This document shows, piece by piece, positions 17,564 through 24,952 of a stretch of 27,821 bases of DNA. Numbering within the stretch: position 1 is the first letter of the stretch; each line of letters opens with the position of its first letter. This stretch comes from JBNKFV01 sp050290265 (GTDB taxonomy: Bacteria; Pseudomonadota; Gammaproteobacteria; Pseudomonadales; Cellvibrionaceae). The notes under the pieces were generated by a model, which did no database searches, was not told where the DNA came from, and saw only the letters and a list, made by a program, of their open reading frames with translations. A program made the position numbers and the translations under genes. The stretch spans positions 1 to 27,821 of the forward strand of contig JBNKHI010000045.1 of the NCBI GenBank assembly GCA_050290265.1. The letters run 5' to 3'.

Positions 17564-18298
17564 TTACTCCGCCGCCTTGCTGACGAGTGTTAACGTGTTT
17601 GAAATTAATGAAAAATCACCGGGTTCACCATGGCCAGGGACGACTATTTTGGCCGAAGGGTATTGACGGGTAATAGACTTCATGACTTCTAGCCAAGAAT
17701 TGATATCACCATGAGCAGTATTTCCTATCGACGAGGCACCCTTCGCACGGATTGCACAGCCACCAAATAAAATTTTCTCTTGAGGCAACCAAACCATTAA
17801 ATTATCCATTGCATGCGCCGGGCCGGGGTACAGCACGTCAATCTTACCTAAATTGACGATACTCCCTACTGAATTGAGTGATGCTATGGCTTTATCTGGT
17901 ACTGGCAAGCCATAATCAGTAGCAAGTTTTTGCGTTAGCGGGTGGGAATAAACGGAAATTCCCTTTGATTTTAAAACATCGGTTCCCGCGAGCCTGTCCG
18001 CATGTGAATGAGAGACTATCGCGCGTGTAATGGGAAGTTTTATTTCTGTGCTAATTCTCTCCATGAGTTCGACGGTAGCAAGTTCTCCCCAAGCCGTATC
18101 CACCAGAATAAGGCCTTGACCATCTTGGACGATCAAGCCATTTGAAGGGAATTTTGTGCCGTTTGGATAGGTGTAATATGAGGTATGAACCCAAACGCCA
18201 GGCGCTATCTTACTTATTTTAATTTCAGGATTAGAAAACGCTGAAATTGAAGCCGTCGAAAGAAGGCTTATTAACATGATACGAATGATTGTTCTCAT
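17564..18298 (-). CDS. Subclass B1 metallo-beta-lactamase (secreted)
   Basis: I chose the ATG at 18298 because AAGGA lies 5 nt upstream and it gives a clean signal peptide (about residues 1-22, hydrophobic IMLISLLSTASISAFS). The longer frame from 18388 overlaps the preceding gene and looks spurious. The 244-aa product contains all six B1 zinc ligands: H97 and H99 (HSHADRLAG), H162 (GPAHAMDN), D101, C181 (FGGCAIR) and H223 (VPGHGEPG). B1-type context is also present: WLPQEKILFGGC, IGNTAHGDINSW and GDFSLISNTL. The B1 substrate-contact Lys after GGC is replaced by Arg184. This predicts a periplasmic zinc beta-lactamase, though hydrolysis of beta-lactams is not shown by sequence alone. It lies 16 nt after a truncated gene and may be co-transcribed with it. 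Confidence 0.88.
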   Translation of the reverse strand: MRTIIRIMLISLLSTASISAFSNPEIKISKIAPGVWVHTSYYTYPNGTKFPSNGLIVQDGQGLILVDTAWGELATVELMERISTEIKLPITRAIVSHSHADRLAGTDVLKSKGISVYSHPLTQKLATDYGLPVPDKAIASLNSVGSIVNLGKIDVLYPGPAHAMDNLMVWLPQEKILFGGCAIRAKGASSIGNTAHGDINSWLEVMKSITRQYPSAKIVVPGHGEPGDFSLISNTLTLVSKAAE

Positions 18299-18314
18299 AG
18301 ACTTCCTTGGTACG

Positions 18315-18641
18315 TTAACATCCCGCAACACGGGGCAGGGTAGCTGTTTCCTTGGTTTCAATTCCTGGATATATAAGAGTCTCGGCATCAGGAAACGCGT
18401 CTTGTGCTGAACTCACATAGAGATAGTGAAAGTTACCCGGGGCAATAATAAACGCAACGTTACCTAGCTTATTGATAAACGCTTTTGTGAGTTCATCTAT
18501 CTCGCAAGGTGAATGAATAATGAGGTCGCCATTGGTGAGACGTACTATCGTCATTCTGGCATTAAACGTGGTGCCCGCATAACGAATCGGATATTCCTTA
18601 ATCCAAATCGCGTTCTTTTGATATTCGTATAAATTGTTCAT
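18315..18641 (-). pseudogene. DUF4336-like protein, 3'-truncated
   Basis: The 108-aa frame begins like a DUF4336 protein (itself a metallo-hydrolase-like fold). It shows NAIWIKEYPI, TRMTVVRL-like NARMTIVRLTNGDLIIHSP, and APGNFHYLYVSSAQDAFPDAETLIYPG. Family members I recall are about 220-250 aa, so roughly the C-terminal half is missing. The frame ends after GIETKETATLPRVAGC in a stop at 18315-18317, and the beta-lactamase gene starts immediately after. A deletion joining the two genes is the simplest reading; the truncated product could still be made. The family call is fairly confident; functionality is doubtful. Confidence 0.6.
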
Positions 18642-18814
18642 TTTTTCGTATTACGGATCACCGGAAATCGCCAGTGCGGCGAGTATTTTGCCTGATGGGT
18701 TACTGTGTGGCTGGTTTGACCGTCCGTTACTGCTAGTTATGCATTTGGGTTCATTAGTGTAATGGCATACACCTTGCAAATTTGCGTCTTAACCAATGAT
18801 ATTAGGGGCTAAGT

Positions 18815-19273
18815 ATGCAAATTGGAAGTGTAATAGCTGCGGTTGCAATAACGCCAACACAAAAAAGCGGCAACAATGTGCCGTCAGAAATAACGGCTAC
18901 CGGCAACAAACAGCCTAACCAATCGCTTATTCGCGAACTTGCTGTATCACTTGATCCAAAGAATATGAGTTACAACGAGTCCATGGCGCTTGCCAATGCC
19001 TTAATGAAAGCGGGAGAGGCTGACTTAAGCTCGACATTTTTACCTCCACCACTGCTAAAAGTTAATAGCGATGGTACTGTAACCGACATGACGGGAACGC
19101 CAGAAGGTGATGCCAAAATGAATCGAAAATTCAACATGTTTGAAACACTTACTGCTAGAATTGAATTTAATAAAAGTATGAATATCCCAACAAAATTACT
19201 TGAAGATGCTTATTCTTTTTTGGAGAAAGTTCAAGTCGCTCGGGACACGCCGAGTATCAATGAGTACACCTAG
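18815..19273 (+). CDS. Hypothetical protein, family not recognised
   Basis: The 152-aa frame has a ribosome site (AGGGG, 5-6 nt before the ATG). It reads as a soluble protein: a Thr/Asn-rich N-terminus (about 1-40, low complexity), LDPKNMSYNESMALANALMK (48-67, helix), a Pro-rich linker FLPPPLL, then a C-terminal helical stretch. It has no signal peptide, Cys cluster or catalytic motif that I recognise. It is the only plus-strand gene in this region and is divergent from the DUF4336 fragment. The 173-bp gap between them (18642-18814) presumably holds both promoters. Confidence 0.65.
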   Translation: MQIGSVIAAVAITPTQKSGNNVPSEITATGNKQPNQSLIRELAVSLDPKNMSYNESMALANALMKAGEADLSSTFLPPPLLKVNSDGTVTDMTGTPEGDAKMNRKFNMFETLTARIEFNKSMNIPTKLLEDAYSFLEKVQVARDTPSINEYT

Positions 19274-19281
19274 CGTTCAGC

Positions 19282-19317
19282 AGGGGGCAAACCGAAGTGC
19301 AGCTTAAGTTTACCCCT
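19282..19317. terminator. Hairpin between convergent genes (possible terminator)
   Basis: AGGGGGCAAAC (19282-19292) pairs with GTTTACCCCT (19308-19317): 9 bp with one small internal bulge and a 15-nt loop. It lies between the stops of two convergent genes. The T-rich follow-up on the plus strand is weak (TTTTGTT, about 10 nt later), so it is only a plausible terminator. Confidence 0.35.
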
Positions 19318-19329
19318 AGTGAAGTTTTG

Positions 19330-19776
19330 TTAGAAACCTTGCTTTAGAATAGTTCGGATCCGCGCCTTTACGGATGGTGCCTCGTCACGCATAGCCATAT
19401 CAAAATACTGCCTGGTCTCATTTATATACCTTGGATGCTGTTTACTTAATTCATAAAAGCCGTTGTGTGACCAAGCCCTTACAAATTTATTTTGGTCCGC
19501 AAGCGTAAGCTTTAAGAAGTGGTATACAGTGTTACTCTCAGCATCGGTGATTGGCATATAGGGTATGCTTTGAAATACATGCAACTTAGCTTCCCAGTGT
19601 GTCAATGTGTTAAGCGCACCATATATTTTTGCAACTTGGGGTTGCGCTAACGTATTTCCAGCTTCAAGCCATGCCTTCAATAACCAAGTGGCTCCCTTTT
19701 CGCAAGTTTGCTTTAATGACAGAGCAACAATGGTGTCAGCGAAATTAGTCTCTGAGTTGTGCGCGTCATATATCAC
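19330..19776 (-). CDS. Helical (HEAT/ARM-like) repeat protein, 5' end interrupted by an in-frame TGA
   Basis: From a GTG at 19776 the product is 148 aa and almost all helical. It has Leu/Ala-spaced repeats such as ADTIVALSLKQTCEKGATW, LLKAWLEAGN, VAKIYGALNTLTHWEAKLHV and KLTLADQNKFVRAWSHNGF, resembling HEAT-repeat proteins. The frame continues upstream without shift to an ATG at 19833 (MNIEQEIAT), then meets TGA at codon 10 (19804-19806) before DGKSAADIKV. That upstream segment reads like real protein, so the original gene probably began at 19833 and carries a nonsense mutation (TGG or CGA to TGA would explain it). The GTG at 19776 has no good ribosome site. It may be a recent pseudogene; function unknown. 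Confidence 0.6.
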   Translation of the reverse strand: MIYDAHNSETNFADTIVALSLKQTCEKGATWLLKAWLEAGNTLAQPQVAKIYGALNTLTHWEAKLHVFQSIPYMPITDAESNTVYHFLKLTLADQNKFVRAWSHNGFYELSKQHPRYINETRQYFDMAMRDEAPSVKARIRTILKQGF

Positions 19777-19833
19777 CTTAATGTCGGCAGCTGATTTTCC
19801 ATCTCATGTAGCTATTTCTTGTTCAATATTCAT
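19777..19833 (-). pseudogene. Severed 5' end of the helical-repeat gene
   Basis: This is the 19-codon in-frame extension from an ATG at 19833, reading MNIEQEIAT, stop, DGKSAADIK, and leading directly into the downstream frame. Its composition matches the rest of the gene and no frameshift is needed. A sequencing error or a nonsense mutation at 19804-19806 are both possible. Confidence 0.5.
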
Positions 19834-19840
19834 CGGTCTG

Positions 19841-19896
19841 CTAAAAGTTTCTGACTAAATATTTCGGACTAAAAGTTTTGGATTAAAAGTTTCTGA
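19841..19896. repeat. Four 14-bp tandem repeats
   Basis: Four head-to-tail units fill exactly 56 bp: CTAAAAGTTTCTGA, CTAAATATTTCGGA, CTAAAAGTTTTGGA and TTAAAAGTTTCTGA. Units differ from one another at one to four positions. They end 8 bp upstream of the ATG at 19833 of the broken helical-repeat gene, so they would lie in its promoter or leader. The array is a minisatellite or a tandem binding site. Confidence 0.75.
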
Positions 19897-20173
19897 TACC
19901 GCGCCAATACGATTTTGGCATCGTGTGACTATGGTTGTGGTCTTTATTCAATGTATGCTTCGATTCTTACAGACAATTAGTTTGAAAACATGATGCCTGG
20001 CAGTAAAAAATCGACTTGAAGTACAACAAACTGCTAATGAATACCTACGCTACCTTGATATCAACGGAAGTTGAGAGTGGGACGATCCCTGAGATAGCTG
20101 GGATCTTTCCAAAGCAGCATCCAGTGTTTGCCGGCAGCTGCTCGATATGAGCTGTAGTGTCGACACAGATACG
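19897..20173. other. Non-coding stretch next to the GC-rich unit
   Basis: With the tandem repeats this makes a 340-bp gap (19834-20173). No gene can be supported: the plus-strand frame around 20003-20212 is broken by two stops and has no ribosome site. It may be a relic, but I cannot name a source. The change from AT-rich to GC-rich DNA happens near its right end. Confidence 0.5.
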
Positions 20174-21226
20174 CTAGCCAAGGAAATCCAGAAAAATATC
20201 CAGGAATAACGCTTGATCTTCGATGAAGGGACTGTGACCGACACCGGCCATTACCGCCTCCCGAAATTGGCCGCCTCGTTCGCAATAGCGCTGCATCAGC
20301 CAGCGCGTTTGCGCCACCATGGGTTGTGCTGGAAATCGCTCGTTTCCCGGCCAACCCTCAATCAGTCCCAGCTCGCCCTGTACGGCCAGATCCGACAGCG
20401 ACCGATCGCTGACTACCAGGTCACTATCTCCTCGTACCCAGAGTACCGGGGGTTTATCGGCAAGCTCGGCCATATTGCTAACGTTGTAGTATGTGGGACT
20501 GAGGGCATTGAGGGGGCCGTAGCGGCCCGGCGCCATATAGGGCCAGTTGTCGGTTACTTGATGATCGCCCGGATAGCGCTGCGGTCCGGTCTTTTGCATG
20601 AGGGAAGACGTCAACAGCAATTCTTCGTTTGGAAGTTGTCGCGGACGGCTGAAAAAGGAATTGCGAATTACATTTCTGGGCGACAGAAGACTGTCCTCGC
20701 TGCGGTCCTGCGCTTGCAGTCGCTGGATAAATTCCGCTGGCACCAGGCCGCCGCCGGATCCGGAACCGTCGGCGTAACAGAGCGTTCCTTCGCTGCCTCG
20801 GGTACCGCCAAATCCAAAAGGGCTGACCGGCGCAATCAGGGTTAACGACTTGACCTGCTGCGGGTGATCGATGGTGAATTGGCTGATGGCAGCAGCGCCT
20901 GCCGACCAGCCTACCAGGTGGACCGATGGCAACTGCAACGCCTGCAGAGTGGCCAATAGATCCTCCGCCCAGTCACCAGCGCCGCGTGTTGCATCGATCA
21001 CCTTGTTCTCGGTCAGCCCGTAACCGCGTAAATCGACGGCAATACAATAAAAGCGCTCGGGCATGGCCAGCATTAACGCCTCAAAATAAGAAGAGGAGGA
21101 GAAGTTGCCGTGAACAAAAAGTACCGGTTCACCCGCCGGGTCGCCACAGGTCAGCAAGTGGGTGCGCAAGCGATCTGTGGCGACAAACGACGAGGTGATA
21201 CCGGCCAAGCGATTAACCTGGGTCAT
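20174..21226 (-). CDS. Alpha/beta-fold hydrolase
   Basis: The 350-aa product has the classic order: oxyanion region LFVHGNFSSSS (37-46), nucleophile S108 in GWSAGA, an unusually long cap insertion (about residues 138-255, with a Gly-rich segment GSGSGGG), acid D267 or D269 in WVRGDSDLV, and base H331 in GVGHSPF. No signal peptide is visible, so it is probably cytoplasmic. It begins 9 nt after the stop of the TonB-dependent receptor gene, so the two are almost certainly co-transcribed. That suggests it acts on the compound imported by the receptor, for example an ester, lactone or epoxide. The exact chemistry cannot be read from the sequence. Confidence 0.88.
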   Translation of the reverse strand: MTQVNRLAGITSSFVATDRLRTHLLTCGDPAGEPVLFVHGNFSSSSYFEALMLAMPERFYCIAVDLRGYGLTENKVIDATRGAGDWAEDLLATLQALQLPSVHLVGWSAGAAAISQFTIDHPQQVKSLTLIAPVSPFGFGGTRGSEGTLCYADGSGSGGGLVPAEFIQRLQAQDRSEDSLLSPRNVIRNSFFSRPRQLPNEELLLTSSLMQKTGPQRYPGDHQVTDNWPYMAPGRYGPLNALSPTYYNVSNMAELADKPPVLWVRGDSDLVVSDRSLSDLAVQGELGLIEGWPGNERFPAQPMVAQTRWLMQRYCERGGQFREAVMAGVGHSPFIEDQALFLDIFLDFLG

Positions 21227-21235
21227 GATCGGAAC

Positions 21236-23518
21236 CTAAAAGCGGTAAGTTGCACTGAGGCTGTAAGTTCTTGGCGCGCTGTAGTAGCCCAGCTCAACCC
21301 CCGGGAAGGCAGACAGATCAAAAGCGTGCGAGCGATAGGCCTTGTCGGACAGGTTTTTGCCCCCCAGCATCAATTGCCAATCCCCGTCCAAGGACTCAAA
21401 CATCATCGAGGCATTCAACAGACTGTAGCTACCCTGCGCCAGATTTTCACTGCTGTTCACTTCCAGATAGGTTTTGCTTCGATAGCTCACATCGGTGGAA
21501 AACGTCAGGGTGCCCCAGTCGGACAGCGCCAGGTCGTAGCTTAGGCCGACAAAAGCGTCCCATTCGGGCGTGTTCACCATATGCCTTTCGTCGCTGACAT
21601 CGATCACGGTATTGGTCAGCGGATCGGCCTCGGCCAGATATTCCTTATACTCGGCATCCAGGTAGCCGACGTTGGTATTGAGCCTTAGGTTTTCACTCAG
21701 CAACGCCATCAACTCGAGTTCCAAACCTTGCATCACCGCTTCACCGGCATTGGAGAATACCGGCAACAGACTATTGCCGTCCGCCGAGGCCTCAAAACTG
21801 CTGACCTGCAGGTCATCGTACTCGTTGTAGAAGGCGGCAATGTTTACGCGCACCCGGTTGTTCAGCCCCTGGGTTTTGAGCCCCAACTCAAAGCTGGTCA
21901 GCGTCTCTTCATCGAAGGGTTCCAACTGTCCATCGGCCAGACGGCCGTTAAATCCACCACTCTTAAAACCGGTCGAGGCGGTAGCGTAAAACTGAGTTTC
22001 TTCGTTGAGCTGGAATTTGAGCCCCAGCTTGGGTGAGAAGTTTTCAAAGCTTGCACTGTCGGGATCAGCCAGGGGGCGGGGCACACCAGTGCCACCCAGA
22101 CTCAAATCCCCACTCGACGGCGACAACAATGCCGGATTGTCGTAGCTGACACCGCCAGCCCCGAAGGAGATACCAGCCAGGGCCGTCAGGTCAAAATCTT
22201 CTGTCTGACGCTGATAGTCCTTTTCCTCCTCGGTATAGCGAAAGCCCACAATAGCGGTCAGGCGATCGGACAGGGCATAATCAAACTGTCCGAATAGGGC
22301 GTAGCTATCCGTGCTGAACTCGGCTTCGCCAGCGGAAGCAATCAGGAAATTGCTGAATACGCCACCATCAAAGGTACTGCCTTCTTCGTTGTAGTAGTAG
22401 ATCCCGCTCACAGCCGATAGCCGCTCGCCGGTATAAGAAAACTGAAACTCCTGGCTGTACTGTTTTTGATCATTAAAATAGAAAATACCAAAGGCATTGA
22501 TCGGTGTGCCGTCCAGGTCCAATTCGGTACCGTAATCCAGTTCCCGGTATGAGGAGATGGATTTGAAACTGAGAGAGTCATTAATCTCCCAGCTGGCGTT
22601 GAGGTTCATTCCTTGGGTTTCGGTGCGCTCGGTGCGATTGAAGTCTACGTTCACCTTGAAGGGATCTTCGTCCGCGGGAAAAGACGCCACTGACACACCA
22701 AACGTGTAAGGATCGACGATCACCAGGTCGATGGGCGTTTCCTTCGACGGTGTTCGGGAACGGTCTGGATCCCCATCACTGTAGTCCACCGCCAACTGCA
22801 AGGAAAAGCTGTCGCTTGGCTCGTAAGCGAGCACCGCGCGGGCATACTGCACGTCCCGGTCGCCATCCTTGCCACCGTCGAAGACGTTGTCGGTGTAGCC
22901 GTCGTGGCTCATTTTCGCCAGGGTCAGGCGTCCACTAAGGGTATCGGTTAAACCGCCGCTGACCGTGGCCTTGACGTCCAGTCGGCCATAATTACCGACG
23001 GTGGACGAGATATTCCCACTGAATTCCTGGGTCGGTGCGGCCGAAACGTATTTTATCGCTCCGCCGACCGTGTTGCGGCCATAGAGACTGCCCTGTGGAC
23101 CGCGCAAAATCTCGATTCGCTCCACATCCACCACATCCAGAAAAGCACCCTGGGCACGCCCGAGATACACATCGTCCAGGTAAATACCCACGCCCGGTTC
23201 AAAGAACGCAATGGAATCAATCTGCCCAATGCCTCGCACATAGACCACCGCGTTGTTGGCATCGCCCTGGTGGATACTGACATTGGGTACCATGGCCTGT
23301 AGGTCGCCAATGGTGTTCACTTGCTGGGCCTGAAGGTCGGCCTGGGAGAAGGAGCTGACCGCAAGCGGTACGTCCTGCAGGTTGGCTTCGCGACGTTCCG
23401 CCGTGACCATCACTTCTTCAATGGAATAGGGCGTTTCAGCCTGTACTGTCTGGATTGCCAGGCTCAACAAGCCCAGCGATAACGCAGTACCAGCTTCAGA
23501 TCTTTTATTTATTTTCAT
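21236..23518 (-). CDS. TonB-dependent outer-membrane receptor
   Basis: I chose the ATG at 23518, which has an AGAGG ribosome site and opens a signal peptide (MKINKRSEAGTALSLGLLSLAIQTVQA). The longer frame from 23587 is less likely. The mature part starts with a TonB box-like IEEVMVTAERR. The plug domain (about 40-160) contains LQDVPLAVSSFS, VYVRGIGQ, GVGIYLDDVYLGR, DVERIEILRGPQGSLYGRN and GGAIKYVSAAP. The rest is a 22-strand barrel ending with aromatic SATYRF. At about 760 aa it is standard for the family. The plug sequence is of the type common in receptors for non-siderophore substrates in marine Gammaproteobacteria and sphingomonads (recollection). It forms an operon with the downstream hydrolase, and an AraC regulator lies upstream. 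Confidence 0.93.
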   Translation of the reverse strand: MKINKRSEAGTALSLGLLSLAIQTVQAETPYSIEEVMVTAERREANLQDVPLAVSSFSQADLQAQQVNTIGDLQAMVPNVSIHQGDANNAVVYVRGIGQIDSIAFFEPGVGIYLDDVYLGRAQGAFLDVVDVERIEILRGPQGSLYGRNTVGGAIKYVSAAPTQEFSGNISSTVGNYGRLDVKATVSGGLTDTLSGRLTLAKMSHDGYTDNVFDGGKDGDRDVQYARAVLAYEPSDSFSLQLAVDYSDGDPDRSRTPSKETPIDLVIVDPYTFGVSVASFPADEDPFKVNVDFNRTERTETQGMNLNASWEINDSLSFKSISSYRELDYGTELDLDGTPINAFGIFYFNDQKQYSQEFQFSYTGERLSAVSGIYYYNEEGSTFDGGVFSNFLIASAGEAEFSTDSYALFGQFDYALSDRLTAIVGFRYTEEEKDYQRQTEDFDLTALAGISFGAGGVSYDNPALLSPSSGDLSLGGTGVPRPLADPDSASFENFSPKLGLKFQLNEETQFYATASTGFKSGGFNGRLADGQLEPFDEETLTSFELGLKTQGLNNRVRVNIAAFYNEYDDLQVSSFEASADGNSLLPVFSNAGEAVMQGLELELMALLSENLRLNTNVGYLDAEYKEYLAEADPLTNTVIDVSDERHMVNTPEWDAFVGLSYDLALSDWGTLTFSTDVSYRSKTYLEVNSSENLAQGSYSLLNASMMFESLDGDWQLMLGGKNLSDKAYRSHAFDLSAFPGVELGYYSAPRTYSLSATYRF

Positions 23519-23723
23519 AGCGTTAGCCTCTTTGAGCCCGCCAAAAAAACGGCATGGCATTATTTTCGTTTTATTATCGAGCAACACTGCAACACTATAG
23601 AAGAAGCCGGACTACCGCCCCAATGACCGATTGGCGCTAATTTTAGGGTACATTTTCGCTCACAAAAAAGGAGCAGGGCGGTGTTTCGCACTGCCAAACA
23701 GGCGACCACGATGGCGAGGAGGG

Positions 23724-24827
23724 CTATTGATGCTGTTGGTAACGCGTAAGGTAATCGGCCGGCGACAGACCATGCCAGCGCTTGAATGCTCGTTTGAAAC
23801 TGCGCACGTCGCTGTATCCGAGCTTTTCCGCTACCTCCACTGGCGGCATCTGTTCACAGAGACAATTGACGGCAATCTCGTTGTTGACTCGGTCCTGCAG
23901 CAGGCGAAAATTGGTATCGCGGCTTTCCAGTTTACGCCGCAGTGTCGCCACGCTCATGCCAATCGCGGCAGCCACCAGCTCCTGACTACGTACACCCCGG
24001 AGCGCTTCCCGCCGGATATACTGCATGACTTTCTGCACAAAGTGATCATCATCGATGGCCTGTTGATCCCGCCATAGTGATAGGTAATCCGCGTAGATAT
24101 TTCCCGATACGTCGATGCCTTTATCGGTCTGCAGTGGTAACGCGGCTTGTTCCCCTGAGTACACCAGTTCATAGTGCGGCTGATCAACCAGCACCTTGCC
24201 ATTGAATAACTGCAGGTAATGTCGCTCGTGAGTTGGCAGCTGCTTGCGCTTGGTGGCTACCCTGACCAATTTGAGCTGGCGCCCGGCCAGGCAGCAAACT
24301 GCACAGTGAATCTTTAACAGGGCGAATTCTATGGCAAACACATTGGGCTGCACCCGGTAGTGAAAGTCGCTGTCATCCACCATGTAACTTAGGAAGTTAC
24401 CCCACTTGCGCACAAAGTTGTAATCGCCACCGTGGATCACGTTGTAGGTTTCTGCCAGCGACTCCAGGCCTTCTTTGAGGTCCCGGCAGTGATTGAGGTT
24501 GGACAGGATCAAGCGGGTCGTCCCCCGCTTCAGGGGACGACTGGAAAGCAACAGGGATTCTTCATGGATAGCATTCTGATTAGCCGCAATCAGGCGCCAG
24601 CAATCCTCCATATCAACCAGTGTAGCGGGGTCATCAAGCAGATCCAGCGGCAGTCCCAGGTCCGCCAGCAGCGCCTTTACCGACACGCCCTGTTCAATGG
24701 ACTTGTGCATCAATCCCAGAATGTCTCTGGCTTCAACACTAAAGGCCGGGCTTGCCTCCATAACGGGTATCTCCTGGTCAAGGTCTGAACGTCGAATAAA
24801 GCCTGAACGCCCATATTTCATCATCAC
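23724..24827 (-). CDS. AraC-family transcriptional regulator
   Basis: The 367-aa product has a C-terminal AraC DNA-binding domain (about 262-367) with two helix-turn-helix motifs: ELVAAAIGMSVATLRRKLE and VAEKLGYSDVRSFKRAFKRWHGLSPADYL. The N-terminal 200 or so residues fit the arabinose-binding-like domain of the OruR/ArgR-type branch (LDDPATLVDMEDCWRLIAANQ, FARKWG-like FVRKWGNFLSYMV). It lies 205 nt upstream of the receptor gene on the same strand and probably controls the receptor-hydrolase unit in response to its substrate (inference). Three Met codons lie at the start and another at residue 23, so the exact start is uncertain. Confidence 0.9.
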   Translation of the reverse strand: MMMKYGRSGFIRRSDLDQEIPVMEASPAFSVEARDILGLMHKSIEQGVSVKALLADLGLPLDLLDDPATLVDMEDCWRLIAANQNAIHEESLLLSSRPLKRGTTRLILSNLNHCRDLKEGLESLAETYNVIHGGDYNFVRKWGNFLSYMVDDSDFHYRVQPNVFAIEFALLKIHCAVCCLAGRQLKLVRVATKRKQLPTHERHYLQLFNGKVLVDQPHYELVYSGEQAALPLQTDKGIDVSGNIYADYLSLWRDQQAIDDDHFVQKVMQYIRREALRGVRSQELVAAAIGMSVATLRRKLESRDTNFRLLQDRVNNEIAVNCLCEQMPPVEVAEKLGYSDVRSFKRAFKRWHGLSPADYLTRYQQHQ

Positions 24828-24952
24828 GACGGTGCATAACCCTATATATTACTCTTGATAGCCGAACAATCGAATGAGAAATCGGGTCGGCGAGGGCGAT
24901 CTTAAACCGTGTTTTATCTCTGCAATATTACATGCGCTTGCTACGCTTATTT

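Noticed and set aside
18299..18388. Upstream start for the beta-lactamase at 18388
   Set aside because: It would overlap the DUF4336 fragment and bury the signal peptide behind 30 basic residues; the ATG at 18298 has a good ribosome site.
19841..19896. Tandem repeats as a CRISPR array
   Set aside because: The units are 14 bp and contiguous, with no spacers and no cas genes nearby.
20003..20212. Possible gene relic reading RLEVQQTANEYLRYLD and LAKEIQKNIQE on the plus strand
   Set aside because: It contains two in-frame stops and no start signals. The vaguely helical sequence is not enough to name a family.
23519..23587. Upstream start for the TonB-dependent receptor at 23587
   Set aside because: The extra 23 residues precede the signal peptide, and the ATG at 23518 has the better ribosome site.
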